Of a DNA stretch of 41,495 bases, positions 1-7,042 are shown in pieces; position 1 is the stretch's first letter; the number at the start of each line of letters is the position of its first letter. The DNA is from Cyanobacteria bacterium FACHB-502 (GTDB lineage: Bacteria; Cyanobacteriota; Cyanobacteriia; Elainellales; Elainellaceae), in NCBI GenBank assembly GCA_014695325.1, contig JACJNZ010000050.1, forward strand, positions 1-41,495, given 5' to 3'. A program made the position numbers and the translations under genes. Below the pieces are notes generated by a model that was given only the letters and a program-made list of their open reading frames with translations, made no database searches and was not told where the DNA came from.

Positions 1-2
1 CT

Positions 3-80
3 CATCTGCATAAGCTTCAGAAGTTGCCGGGGCGCATCGTGCGGTACTTTAAACATCCTGCCATTGCTTATGCTGCCTGA
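3..80 (+). other. Possible C-terminal end of a gene entering from the left edge
   Basis: An open frame enters at the window edge and stops with TGA at 78-80. It encodes about 25 residues rich in Lys, Arg and His and ending in YAA. The composition is plausible for a protein tail, but the piece is too short to assign to a family. The next coding piece is a resolvase fragment, so this may be another scrap of a decayed mobile region. Confidence 0.2.
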
Positions 81-136
81 CCTTATGCACTCTCTATACT
101 TGCCAGGTTAATATCAGTTGAGCGACATTCGGAACA

Positions 137-403
137 TTGCATTGGTTTTACCCTGGTTTCATATCCCCATTCTGCAACGCCCAAGAACGCACCCAAACAG
201 GACTACAAGTGGCAAGAGCCAGAGGTCGGAAAGGGGGACGACAGCAGAAGCTGCCACCCCAAGAGATTGAGATTGGGCGATCGTTAGCAGCAGATCCAAA
301 GCGATCGGTCACTTCCATCTGTGAGCATTTGGGAATTAGCCGTCCCACTTACCACCGCTACATCAACCTTGAGCTAAACCACACTGCCGAAAATAAACGC
401 TGA
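137..403 (+). pseudogene. Serine recombinase/resolvase, C-terminal fragment
   Basis: From about base 185 the frame matches the C-terminal third of Tn3-type resolvase/invertase proteins. It starts at ERTQTGLQ, continues with the basic linker RARGRKGGR and ends in a helix-turn-helix (SICEHLGISRPTYHRYI). These residues bind the recombination site in the family. The catalytic N-terminal domain with its serine is missing. The residues encoded before 185 do not look like a resolvase, and the only start there is a TTG at 137. I read this as a 5'-deleted remnant of a transposon or phage resolvase, probably not functional. Confidence 0.7.
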
Positions 404-489
404 GCGATCGCCTGTAATACGCCCTAGAGCCTCGCTCTATCGAGGATGGGGGCAAGGAGCGCTGCCGTTCCTAGTCATTTTTGGCAGTG

Positions 490-582
490 TGTTGAGTGTT
501 AAAGGCTGCGTTCAGCGGCGGCAGGTAGCTTCTATATTTAGACCAAAATCTTTCGTCTGCAGCTGCAACGCAATTGTTAGAC
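490..582 (-). repeat. Imperfect inverted repeat resembling an integron attC site
   Basis: Read on the minus strand, just after the dehydrogenase stop, the order is GTCTAAC (an RYYYAAC core), AAT, TGCGTTGCAGC, a roughly 45-base centre, then GCTGAACGCA. The two arms pair with one unpaired base, and pairing continues inward through GCAG/CTGC. Core box, paired arms and an extrahelical base are attC hallmarks, and the position downstream of a gene fits a cassette. The closing GTTRRRY box is not recognisable, so this could be a degenerate attC or a chance hairpin. The rest of 404-618 holds nothing I can identify. Confidence 0.3.
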
Positions 583-618
583 AGTAGGATAATATACTCA
601 ACATTCAAGAAACGAGGC

Positions 619-1611
619 TCACGCTGTATAGCTCGCATTGAAGCCCAGCGCATTATCGATCGTCGTTCCTGAAATTGTTTTTGCTGCATTGCTTGCCAGG
701 AAAAGTGCTGTTTGGGCAATATCCTCTGGCTCAATCGCTCCAGCACTGCCCAGTGGACTCACTGGATTAATTAGTGCGTCCTGTTGCTCTGGAGTGGAGA
801 CACCCATTGATCGCATCTGTCCCTCGCTACGATACATTGCCGTGTTGACTGCACCTGGCGCGATCGCGTTCACTGTGATGTTGTATTGCCCCAACTCTTG
901 AGCAGCTTGCTTAGTCATCCCAATCACAGCCCACTTCGTCGATGTATAAGCACCGTTTCCAGCAAATCCAGCCCTGCCCCCCACAGATGCCATATTGATG
1001 ATGCGTCCACCACCCCGCTGCTTGAGAAACGGAACGGCAGCTTTTGCTGTATTGAAAACTCCGTGAACATTGACATCGAATACATCGTGCCAGAGTTGAG
1101 GGGTTCCATCCTCAAAGCTGTGCCATGCCACATAGCCTGCATTGGCAACGACAACATCAATTCCACCCAATTCCCGGTTCGTGCGTTCTGCCGCAGACTG
1201 CATTGCTGCTAAATCTCGAACATCAACCTGAATTTGCAGCACCTTTGTGCCGTATTGCTTGACAGAAGCAACGGCTGCGCTAAACTCATCCAGGTTGGCA
1301 ACACGATAACCCCGTGAAGAGTTCAGACGAGAGGGATCGGCAATATCCAACATGGCAACATCGGCACCATTCATTGCGAAAACTTCTGAAATTGCCCGTC
1401 CAATCCCTCGCGCCGCTCCAGTAACGAATGCGACCTTTCCAGTCAAAGGAAGCGGGCTGGAGGGTTGAGGCTGTGCAGCGGGCTGAGTGGGAGCCTGTGC
1501 TGTTGCTTTTTGGGTTCGTAAAGGGGATAGTCCTGCTCCTAGTGTCATTCCAGTTGCAGCCAAGGCAGCACCTTTGATTAATCCACGACGTGAACGATTT
1601 AGCTTCTTCAC
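619..1611 (-). CDS. Tat-exported short-chain dehydrogenase/reductase (SDR)
   Basis: This is an NAD(P)-dependent oxidoreductase of the classical SDR family; its substrate is unknown. The N-terminus has an S-R-R-G-L-I-K twin-arginine-like motif, a hydrophobic stretch and an A-Q-A cleavage-like site, followed by a Pro/Gln-rich linker. This suggests export to the periplasm. The Rossmann motif TGAARGIG is at about residues 64-71, followed by the NAG motif, and the catalytic YTSTK is near residue 223 with the family serine before it. I chose the GTG at 1609-1611 because AGGAGG lies 9 bases upstream. A longer frame to 1692 would overlap the AraC gene and place about 27 extra residues before the Tat signal. 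It lies downstream of the AraC-type regulator on the same strand and is probably controlled by it. Confidence 0.85.
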   Translation of the reverse strand: MKKLNRSRRGLIKGAALAATGMTLGAGLSPLRTQKATAQAPTQPAAQPQPSSPLPLTGKVAFVTGAARGIGRAISEVFAMNGADVAMLDIADPSRLNSSRGYRVANLDEFSAAVASVKQYGTKVLQIQVDVRDLAAMQSAAERTNRELGGIDVVVANAGYVAWHSFEDGTPQLWHDVFDVNVHGVFNTAKAAVPFLKQRGGGRIINMASVGGRAGFAGNGAYTSTKWAVIGMTKQAAQELGQYNITVNAIAPGAVNTAMYRSEGQMRSMGVSTPEQQDALINPVSPLGSAGAIEPEDIAQTALFLASNAAKTISGTTIDNALGFNASYTA

Positions 1612-1620
1612 TGGTTCGCT

Positions 1621-1626
1621 CCTCCT
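1621..1626 (-). promoter_or_regulatory. Strong Shine-Dalgarno that decides the SDR start
   Basis: AGGAGG on the minus strand lies 9 bases before the GTG at 1609-1611. It supports a start immediately before the Tat signal. Confidence 0.75.
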
Positions 1627-1652
1627 AAACTCTGAGGACAGCTTATCGAAAC

Positions 1653-1670
1653 AGCCGTGTCGAAAAATTG
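1653..1670 (+). repeat. IS6-type terminal repeat scar between SDR and AraC genes
   Basis: GCCGTGTCGAAAAATTG agrees with the IS6-like left end at 39312 in all but one base, including 14 consecutive identical bases. No transposase follows. It sits in the roughly 70-base gap between the regulator stop and the dehydrogenase ribosome-binding site. A chance match is possible but unlikely at this length. Confidence 0.35.
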
Positions 1671-1681
1671 TAAAATCTTGC

Positions 1682-2587
1682 TTAGCTTGCAACCTGCTTG
1701 AAGAAGCTTTTGGGTGGAATGCCGACGACTCGCTTAAAGGCTTTGGTAAAATGCGCTTGATCGTAGAAGCCCACCTGCAACCCGATCTCTGTCAGATCTG
1801 GTTTACCGGCGATCGCAATCAGCTTCTTGGCACGCTCGACTCGGTTTTGCAACAGATATTGATGTGGGGAAAGTCCCAACGAATTTTTGAAGAGACGCGC
1901 AAAGTGAAATGCGCTCAGGTTCATCTGTTCGGCTAAGTCAACTAAACTCAACTCCTCGCTTAGATGTTCATGAACGTACTCGATAATCTGCTTTAGCTGC
2001 TGTGATGAGAGCTTTCCAGCTGCTTTACGCAGTTTTTGGGAACGACCGCTGTGATACTCAATCAGATGAAGAGCAAAGGCGACCGCAAGCGATTCACCAT
2101 AAAGCGTGCCACAGTAGCTTCCAGAAGCTAATTCTGCTCTAAAGCGACGAGTAAAGTCAGCAATTGTTGTATCAGCTTCACCTCGACGGGTTAGAAAACT
2201 AATGTTTTCTGAAGCACCCGTATCTTGAAACGCTTGGCGAACAAATTGAGGGTCAAGGGCGATCGCCAAAAGCTCAAAGTTTCCCCACCATCGAGGAAAG
2301 TTGATATCTCCATGTGTCTGTAAGCAAAAATCACCTGGGTTCAAAGTCGTTTGTCGCCAACGCTTGCCCTCTTTCCATTCGTAGTGAACAGGTTGACCAA
2401 TGTTGACCGCCAAACGATGTCCATCGATATAGTGTTCGGGCAGTTCAAACGATGAAATTCGGTGAAGTTCAACAGTGATTCCCTGCCAACCTGCATTCAC
2501 GCTCGAAAACAACACACTTCCAGCAGGAGCAGCCGGAAAGATATTTCCAGTTTGACTGTTGACCAGATGAATCCGGCTATCTGACAT
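1682..2587 (-). CDS. AraC-family transcriptional regulator
   Basis: This 301-residue DNA-binding regulator has a cupin-like N-terminal ligand domain (about 1-170) and a C-terminal AraC/XylS domain with two helix-turn-helix units (about 197-298). The first unit shows LSLVDLAEQMNLSAFHFARLF. The second shows the family signature around GFYDQAHFTKAFKRVVGIPP. The length is typical of the family. It is the first gene of a minus-strand pair with the dehydrogenase, which starts 70 bases beyond its stop, so it probably controls that gene and perhaps itself. The inducer is unknown. The ATG at 2587 has only a weak upstream purine stretch. Confidence 0.9.
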   Translation of the reverse strand: MSDSRIHLVNSQTGNIFPAAPAGSVLFSSVNAGWQGITVELHRISSFELPEHYIDGHRLAVNIGQPVHYEWKEGKRWRQTTLNPGDFCLQTHGDINFPRWWGNFELLAIALDPQFVRQAFQDTGASENISFLTRRGEADTTIADFTRRFRAELASGSYCGTLYGESLAVAFALHLIEYHSGRSQKLRKAAGKLSSQQLKQIIEYVHEHLSEELSLVDLAEQMNLSAFHFARLFKNSLGLSPHQYLLQNRVERAKKLIAIAGKPDLTEIGLQVGFYDQAHFTKAFKRVVGIPPKSFFKQVAS

Positions 2588-2598
2588 TGGCAGTAGGA

Positions 2599-2632
2599 AG
2601 TGATTTTAAGTATATTTTGGACTGAAATCACT
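2599..2632. promoter_or_regulatory. Inverted repeat upstream of the AraC gene, possible operator
   Basis: AGTGATTT (2599-2606) and AAATCACT (2625-2632) form a perfect 8-base inverted repeat around an A/T-rich 18-base centre, 12 bases upstream of the regulator start. The position suits an autoregulatory operator or promoter overlap. This is inference from position and symmetry only. Confidence 0.3.
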
Positions 2633-2691
2633 CTACAGGCAATCTTCTGATTACTGTCCCTACATAGAGAAATTTTCTGTGCTTGATAGCC

Positions 2692-2777
2692 TCTGCTATT
2701 GAGGTATTTGGCATTGCTGCTTAAGGGAATGCAAACGTTACCATCGTTTGTCCTTAACAAGTTCTTGCGACACAACC
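2692..2777 (+). mobile_element. IS6-family remnant: transposase 3' end plus right terminal repeat
   Basis: From about 2727 to 2777 the sequence is nearly identical to the right end of the intact IS6 element at 28757-28806, including TTGCGACACAACC. Upstream to about 2692 the match is weaker. Read in the transposase frame it gives AIEVFGIAA, a stop, then GNANVTIVCP and a stop, against the intact FIEAIFRIAGYENADDTIVCP. An internal stop and substitutions show decay. Everything upstream of this part of the element is gone. Confidence 0.75.
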
Positions 2778-3080
2778 GCCGTTAAGGATTCCTGAACAAA
2801 AATATCGTGCGGGGGTTCGTAGGTTCAACCTGATGTCGACTGATGTACCCCCATTCTTAATTTGCGGTTACTCCTACTTTAATCCGCTTAAATACCTGAT
2901 CGAGCAGATTCTCCTTGCAATCGATCCAGCATTATGGGATATTCTTTAGCATCCACGGTAAGTCGATGTATTTACCGTACTTTATAGAAATGATAGAAGA
3001 CGTTTACTTTCAAGCCATCAGAAATGGACGGCTTCTGACTAATTTCGCCTTAATTTTGGTTTCTCTAATGGAGTAATGGC
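2778..3080. other. Intergenic region upstream of the rhodanese gene
   Basis: I see no gene in this roughly 300-base stretch. It contains a 7-base inverted repeat, ACGGTAA (2955-2961) and TTACCGT (2972-2978), about 100 bases upstream of the rhodanese start. That could be an operator or a small hairpin. A GGAG ribosome-binding site precedes the ATG at 3081. The promoter for the sulfur module is most likely here. Confidence 0.4.
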
Positions 3081-4064
3081 ATGGCTTCTAGACTTTGGCA
3101 AGGTTGTCTCAAGCTGAAATTATGGACGGCAAAATCCTTGCGAATTAAAGGATTTGCATTTGTTGTTTCAATGTTTCTGGCAGCGATCGTAATTCCATCT
3201 CTATCAATTCTGCCCTCGCTAGCGACTGAAACATCTGATGTGCAATTTGTGCAGCCCACTTGGTTAACTCAGCACGCGAACGATCCTAAACTTCGCATCC
3301 TGGATGTCCGAATTAGTCCGTTCGATTACTTTGGTGGACATATCCCGAATGCAGTGCATATTGCAGATAACACTTTCCGGGGACCCAATGGTACACTTCC
3401 CGTGCAGTACTGGGAAGCCGATAAATTACGATCGCTCTTTTCTCAGGCAGGCGTGAGTGACGATAGTAAAGTCCTCGTTTATTCCGATGGTCGGGATGTG
3501 TTAGGAGCAACGATGGTCGCTTATCTGCTCGAACGCACTGGACATGCCGATGCTGCGGTTTTGGATGGGGGCTTTGCAGGGTACAAAGCAGCCGGATTGC
3601 CCGTTAGTAAGGAGTTTCCTGCTTACGATCTTGGACGTTTTACAGTACGCGATCAGCCCACCGTACGAGTGACTTTAGCTGAGGTCAGACAGTTAATTGG
3701 TAAACCTGGCGTGACTTTCATTGATCCTCGTCCACCGGAACTGTTCTCCGGGCAGCAGCAGGTTTGGGCGCGAAATGGACATATTCCTGGTGCTAAAAAT
3801 ATCCCCTGGGTTTCATTTACCGTGGGAGAATCAAACTTCCACCAACTGAAGCCTCTGGATGAAATTCGTCAAATTCTGGCATCGCGCAATGTGAAACCCA
3901 CAGACAACATTATCGTGACCTGCAGTACTGGACGTGAAGCAACGTTGCAGTATCACGTTCTGAAGCACCTGTTAGGATACCCCAACGTTCGGGTTTACGA
4001 AGGATCTTGGACAGAATATTCCTCCAATCCAGACTTGCCTGTAGAGACAGGTGCCGGTGCTTAA
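3081..4064 (+). CDS. Secreted two-domain sulfurtransferase (rhodanese)
   Basis: This enzyme transfers sulfane sulfur from thiosulfate or 3-mercaptopyruvate to an acceptor. Residues 1-49 contain a basic start and a hydrophobic segment ending near LATETS, so the protein is probably exported or membrane-anchored. Two rhodanese domains follow, at about 50-175 and 205-320. The N-terminal loop reads YSDGRDVLGA and lacks the cysteine, as is usual for the structural domain. The C-terminal loop CSTGREAT carries the catalytic Cys281. The ATG has GGAG 8 bases upstream. Downstream lie a small membrane protein and a thiosulfate-type permease on the same strand, so the three probably form a thiosulfate uptake and use module. 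Thiosulfate versus mercaptopyruvate preference cannot be settled here. Confidence 0.92.
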   Translation: MASRLWQGCLKLKLWTAKSLRIKGFAFVVSMFLAAIVIPSLSILPSLATETSDVQFVQPTWLTQHANDPKLRILDVRISPFDYFGGHIPNAVHIADNTFRGPNGTLPVQYWEADKLRSLFSQAGVSDDSKVLVYSDGRDVLGATMVAYLLERTGHADAAVLDGGFAGYKAAGLPVSKEFPAYDLGRFTVRDQPTVRVTLAEVRQLIGKPGVTFIDPRPPELFSGQQQVWARNGHIPGAKNIPWVSFTVGESNFHQLKPLDEIRQILASRNVKPTDNIIVTCSTGREATLQYHVLKHLLGYPNVRVYEGSWTEYSSNPDLPVETGAGA

Positions 4065-4188
4065 TGCAGGTATTTTGAGGAAAGTGGAGGATGGGATCGC
4101 AGGAGCATCAAAAACTTAGCTAACTATTCCCTACTTTCCATTCCTGTTCCTTTTTGCTTAATGTCTCATTACTCTTCTGCGTCATCTC

Positions 4189-4416
4189 ATGCGATTTATT
4201 TTTTTACTGTTTGGTGGAGCGATCGCCACTACATCTGTTCTGGGTTTGGCTCTTCTTTCGTGGATGGTTGAAGTGAGTTCAACTAGCCTGGGATACATCG
4301 CAAGCTGCGCCCCCAGTCAGCCCGAAGAACCCAAGAAAGAGGGTTCCTCCCAGGAATCTTCTCCAACACCGTCTCCGTCTCCGTCTCCGTCTCCGTCTCC
4401 GTCTTCTCAGTCGTAA
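4189..4416 (+). CDS. Small membrane protein with Pro/Ser-repeat tail
   Basis: This 75-residue protein has one N-terminal hydrophobic helix (about 2-28) that could be a signal anchor. A Cys within ASCAPSQPEE follows at about residue 43, then a charged linker and a C-terminal (Pro-Ser)n tail encoded by tandem CCGTCT units. The cysteine is too far from the start for a normal lipobox. I do not recognise a family. It lies between the rhodanese and the YeeE-type permease, 16 bases before the latter, so it is probably co-transcribed. It could tether or couple the exported rhodanese to the permease, but that is conjecture. Confidence 0.6.
   Translation: MRFIFLLFGGAIATTSVLGLALLSWMVEVSSTSLGYIASCAPSQPEEPKKEGSSQESSPTPSPSPSPSPSPSSQS
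4369..4404 (+). repeat. Tandem hexamer (CCGTCT)x6
   Basis: Six uninterrupted copies of CCGTCT encode the Pro-Ser tail of the small membrane protein. In-frame hexamers can change number by slippage without a frameshift, so tail length may vary between strains. Confidence 0.9.
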
Positions 4417-4432
4417 CCGCCGCAGAAGTTCC

Positions 4433-5632
4433 ATGTCTAACATTGCCCTATCCCAGTATCCGCAATCTTCTCCCCGTCCTCAAACAATCCCGATCGCCGT
4501 TCTGTTTGGGCTGTTTGCGCTGGGAGGGATCGTTGTCAGTCCCTTTGGTGGGCTAAAGCAAAGTGTTTTATTTTTGATTGGCGGACTGTTTGGAATAAGC
4601 CTGTATCACGCTAGCTTTGGCTTTGCCTCGTCCTACCGAAAACTGTTTGTCCACCGTGATGTGAGAGGCGTACTGGCACAACTTCTGATGCTGGCGATCG
4701 CAACGCTGCTCTTTGCACCATTCCTGTTAGCCGGAAGTGCTTTTGGTCAGAGCTTACGGGCAGCGGTTGCGCCAGTGGGCGTCCAGGGAGCGATCGGCGC
4801 ATTTTTGTTTGGTGTTGGGATGCAGTTAGGCAGCGGTTGTGCCTGCGGTACGCTCTACACGATCGGCGGCGGCAGTAGCATGATGCTGTTAACATTGCTG
4901 ACCTTTGGCATCGGTTCTTTTTGGGCAAGTCTGACCGGATCAGTGTGGGCAGGACTTCCTGCGACTGACCCCATTTCCCTCCTCAAATCCTGGGGATGGG
5001 CAGGGGTTGGATTACAGCTTGTTCTGCTGGGTGCGATCGCTTTGCTGCTATGGCAATGGGGCAAATCTAATCAGACTGCGGATGATATAACCCCTACTCC
5101 TGCTGAGCCTTTTAATCTGAAGCATTTACTGTATGGTCCCTGGTCGCTCGTGTTCGGTGCAATTGCTCTTGCCATCCTGAATGGATTGACGCTGCTCATC
5201 GCAGGTCGACCCTGGGGTGTTACCTGGGGATTTACCCTGTGGACAGCCAAAATTGCGCAGGCGTTGGGCTGGAATCCGGCAACCAGCGAATTCTGGAGTC
5301 AGGGGATGGGAGCCGAGGCACTGGAGCAGAGCATATTTGCTGACATTACCTCCGTGATGAATTTCGGCATTGTGCTGGGAGCTGCCCTCGCTGCTGCGCT
5401 GGCAGGACGCTTGACGGTCAAAAAACCTGTTTCCAGGTGGGCGATCGCCGCTGCGCTAATCGGGGGCTTGATGATGGGCTACGGGGCAAGGCTGGCGTTT
5501 GGCTGCAATGTGGGAGCTTACTTCAGCGGCATCGCTTCCACCAGTTTGCATGGCTGGCTGTGGATTACCTTTGCTTTACTAGGAACAGGATTGGGGATTC
5601 GGCTGCGATCGCTGTTTCGGCTCTCCAACTAA
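4433..5632 (+). CDS. yeeE: YeeE/YedE (TsuA-type) thiosulfate permease
   Basis: This 399-residue polytopic membrane protein takes up thiosulfate in characterised relatives. It contains two repeats of the sulfur-transport domain. The conserved cysteine motifs are visible: GSGCACGTLYTIGGG with Cys136 and Cys138, and FGCNVGAYFSG with Cys358. These cysteines relay thiosulfate through the channel in the family. About nine or ten hydrophobic helices are apparent. It is the last gene of a plus-strand set with a secreted rhodanese, which fits a role in assimilating or detoxifying reduced sulfur. The ATG at 4433 is the natural start. Confidence 0.88.
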   Translation: MSNIALSQYPQSSPRPQTIPIAVLFGLFALGGIVVSPFGGLKQSVLFLIGGLFGISLYHASFGFASSYRKLFVHRDVRGVLAQLLMLAIATLLFAPFLLAGSAFGQSLRAAVAPVGVQGAIGAFLFGVGMQLGSGCACGTLYTIGGGSSMMLLTLLTFGIGSFWASLTGSVWAGLPATDPISLLKSWGWAGVGLQLVLLGAIALLLWQWGKSNQTADDITPTPAEPFNLKHLLYGPWSLVFGAIALAILNGLTLLIAGRPWGVTWGFTLWTAKIAQALGWNPATSEFWSQGMGAEALEQSIFADITSVMNFGIVLGAALAAALAGRLTVKKPVSRWAIAAALIGGLMMGYGARLAFGCNVGAYFSGIASTSLHGWLWITFALLGTGLGIRLRSLFRLSN

Positions 5633-5651
5633 GGCTGCCTAGATATGCGTT

Positions 5652-5843
5652 TTAGATATACATGGCAAAATAATCGTGACTTTCGGTATTCATAAATATC
5701 GTCACTTCTTCTTTCGCCTGTTCATCATGAGTTGCTGTGACTAAAAGTCTGAGATCTTCGTCAGAAATAAAGTCACCGCAGCATTCATTTGCCGATACTG
5801 CCTGATTCATTTTCTTGGGATAGCTCAGGTTTAGATTATTCAT
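5652..5843 (-). CDS. Small hypothetical protein
   Basis: This 63-residue frame is acidic in its second half and has a Cys-Cys pair (ECCGDF). I recognise no family, no signal peptide and no membrane segment. There is no clear ribosome-binding site before the ATG at 5843. It converges on the permease gene. It may be a real small gene, a decayed one, or chance. Confidence 0.3.
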   Translation of the reverse strand: MNNLNLSYPKKMNQAVSANECCGDFISDEDLRLLVTATHDEQAKEEVTIFMNTESHDYFAMYI

Positions 5844-6139
5844 AATCGTGATGAACTGGCTGCGGGTGCGATCGGCAAAGCGGGGATTCGATCGCTGGTT
5901 TCAAGAGCAGTTGCGCCAACTACCCGAATTTGACCAGCGCTGAATAAGCCTGAAACCACAAGTTGAATAAACAGAGCGCAATGTCAAGCATTAACGATAT
6001 AGATTTGGTTTTTCGCTTAATAAAAACCGAAGGTAATTGAACTTAGAGGACATCGCCATGAATTTCACTTCTCTGCGCCAAGCACGGTTGTATCGCGAAT
6101 AATTCTTGAGGACAGATGATTCTTGTACAGAGAACGAGG
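5844..6139. other. Intergenic region with short coding-like scraps
   Basis: No full gene is apparent. A 30-residue plus-strand frame at 5851-5943 looks like a protein tail (RWFQEQLRQLPEFDQR). A 14-residue frame starts at the ATG at 6058, behind a GAGGA sequence, and ends at once. Both may be remains of genes broken by the IS6 element whose relic follows. Confidence 0.3.
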
Positions 6140-6337
6140 CTATGCTACGGCTCCAAAAATTTGACACACGAGTGCTGCCTGAGCAATTACATCTCCTCGT
6201 TCTATATCTTTGACTTGTCCTTTTCTCATCCTATTCATTGCCTCGATCCCGCTCAGAGTTTTTCTGGCACTGTTAAACGACTTGAACCCCATCATCAGCT
6301 TCACAACCCGCTTGATGTTCCGATGATCCTGTTCAAT
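6140..6337 (-). pseudogene. IS6-family transposase, C-terminal fragment
   Basis: The minus strand encodes about 65 residues starting IEQDHRNIKRVVK and including FNSARKTL, GIEAM and KGQV. They align with the C-terminal quarter of the intact transposase at 28043-28786 (IEQEHRSIKRVVK, FNSARSTL, GIEAM, KGQV). The fragment contains the last catalytic Glu but neither Asp. An in-frame TAG lies two codons upstream of the aligned start, and no terminal repeat is recognisable. It diverges from the intact copy, so it derives from a different IS6 member. It marks the left border of the region that leads into the five-gene block. Confidence 0.8.
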
Positions 6338-7042
6338 GTGCTATGTCGCTCCCTAAATCCCTCAAATTGTTTTTTGCCGCGCTTTAAGTGCGAGGGGAAC
6401 TTTGAAAGTAAGGTTAATCTGGTTTAGTTTCCTCAATTTTGAGGGGCTAGGGGAGCGGTTTGAGTCAGGAATGCCAATTGAGAAAAGACCAGCAATGGTC
6501 ACTCGTTGGTCGCCTGCCTTACGACAAATATGGTTTCGAAACCGAGCAGGGGGCAACCTACCTGCTTAGGTCAACAACTCTTCTCATGCTTCCTTTCCTT
6601 TATCTCCATCATTTTCGATACATTTACCCTATTGTTGCTTTCATCTTTGTTAAGAAAAACTTGACTTCAAATCTTGTATAGAACGATTCAGAATTTCATC
6701 GTCATATTGAGGTGAATTTGTAAATATATCCGTCATTTCCTCACCTGCTGAAAAAGTTGTGCCACACTTTGTTTATGGCAATTTGTTATTGAATTAGTAG
6801 GAGACTAATGTGTTTGAGGTGCATCCCTCAGCGTTACAGTTTCCTCAACGATCTTGCTCAGGTTCTGTTCTCTTGGGGATTATCTCCAGGTTATCTTCAG
6901 GTCATTTTCCGTTTAACACATTTGGTTTAGCACACTTGATTCAGCTTATTTCATTCAGTATGCTGCATCAGGACCAATATCAGGAGATTGATATCAGGGT
7001 ACGCCACATCTTCGATTTCTCCTCAGCAGGATGGGTTGCCTT
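6338..7042. other. Long intergenic region upstream of the five-gene block
   Basis: No long gene is apparent in about 700 bases. Visible structure includes the palindrome CCTCAATTTTGAGG (6431-6444), followed by the G-rich GGGGCTAGGGG that resembles dispersed cyanobacterial intergenic repeats. There is also a perfect 12-base palindrome GGTTTCGAAACC (6532-6543), a small ORF at 6808-6930, and a direct repeat of ATATCAGG at about 6976 and 6991. The promoter for the large downstream genes is probably here, but I cannot place it. Confidence 0.4.
6808..6930 (+). CDS. Possible 40-residue small ORF or leader peptide
   Basis: An AGGAGA ribosome-binding-like site (6799-6804) lies 3 bases before an ATG that opens a 40-residue frame with two Cys near the start and a hydrophobic middle (LAQVLFSWGLSPGYLQVIF). 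It ends 112 bases before the phosphatase start. No family is recognised. It could be a short leader peptide or chance. Confidence 0.22.
   Translation: MCLRCIPQRYSFLNDLAQVLFSWGLSPGYLQVIFRLTHLV

Noticed and set aside
1653-1670. TGTCGA here and at about 39315 as further ECF42 promoters
   Set aside because: No CGAC follows at 17 bases in either case, and both match IS6 left ends.
2497-2775. A minus-strand frame beginning CRKNLLRTNDG, also found at 28526-28936
   Set aside because: Both are the antisense reading of the IS6 right end, so the repeated peptide reflects the shared terminal sequence and not a protein family.
4369-4404. The CCGTCT array as a CRISPR or binding-site array
   Set aside because: It is a spacerless in-frame hexamer inside a coding region.
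6116-6427. A 103-residue plus-strand frame in the region upstream of the giant operon
   Set aside because: It is antisense to the decayed IS6 transposase tail, which explains its apparent similarity to the frame at 28526-28936.
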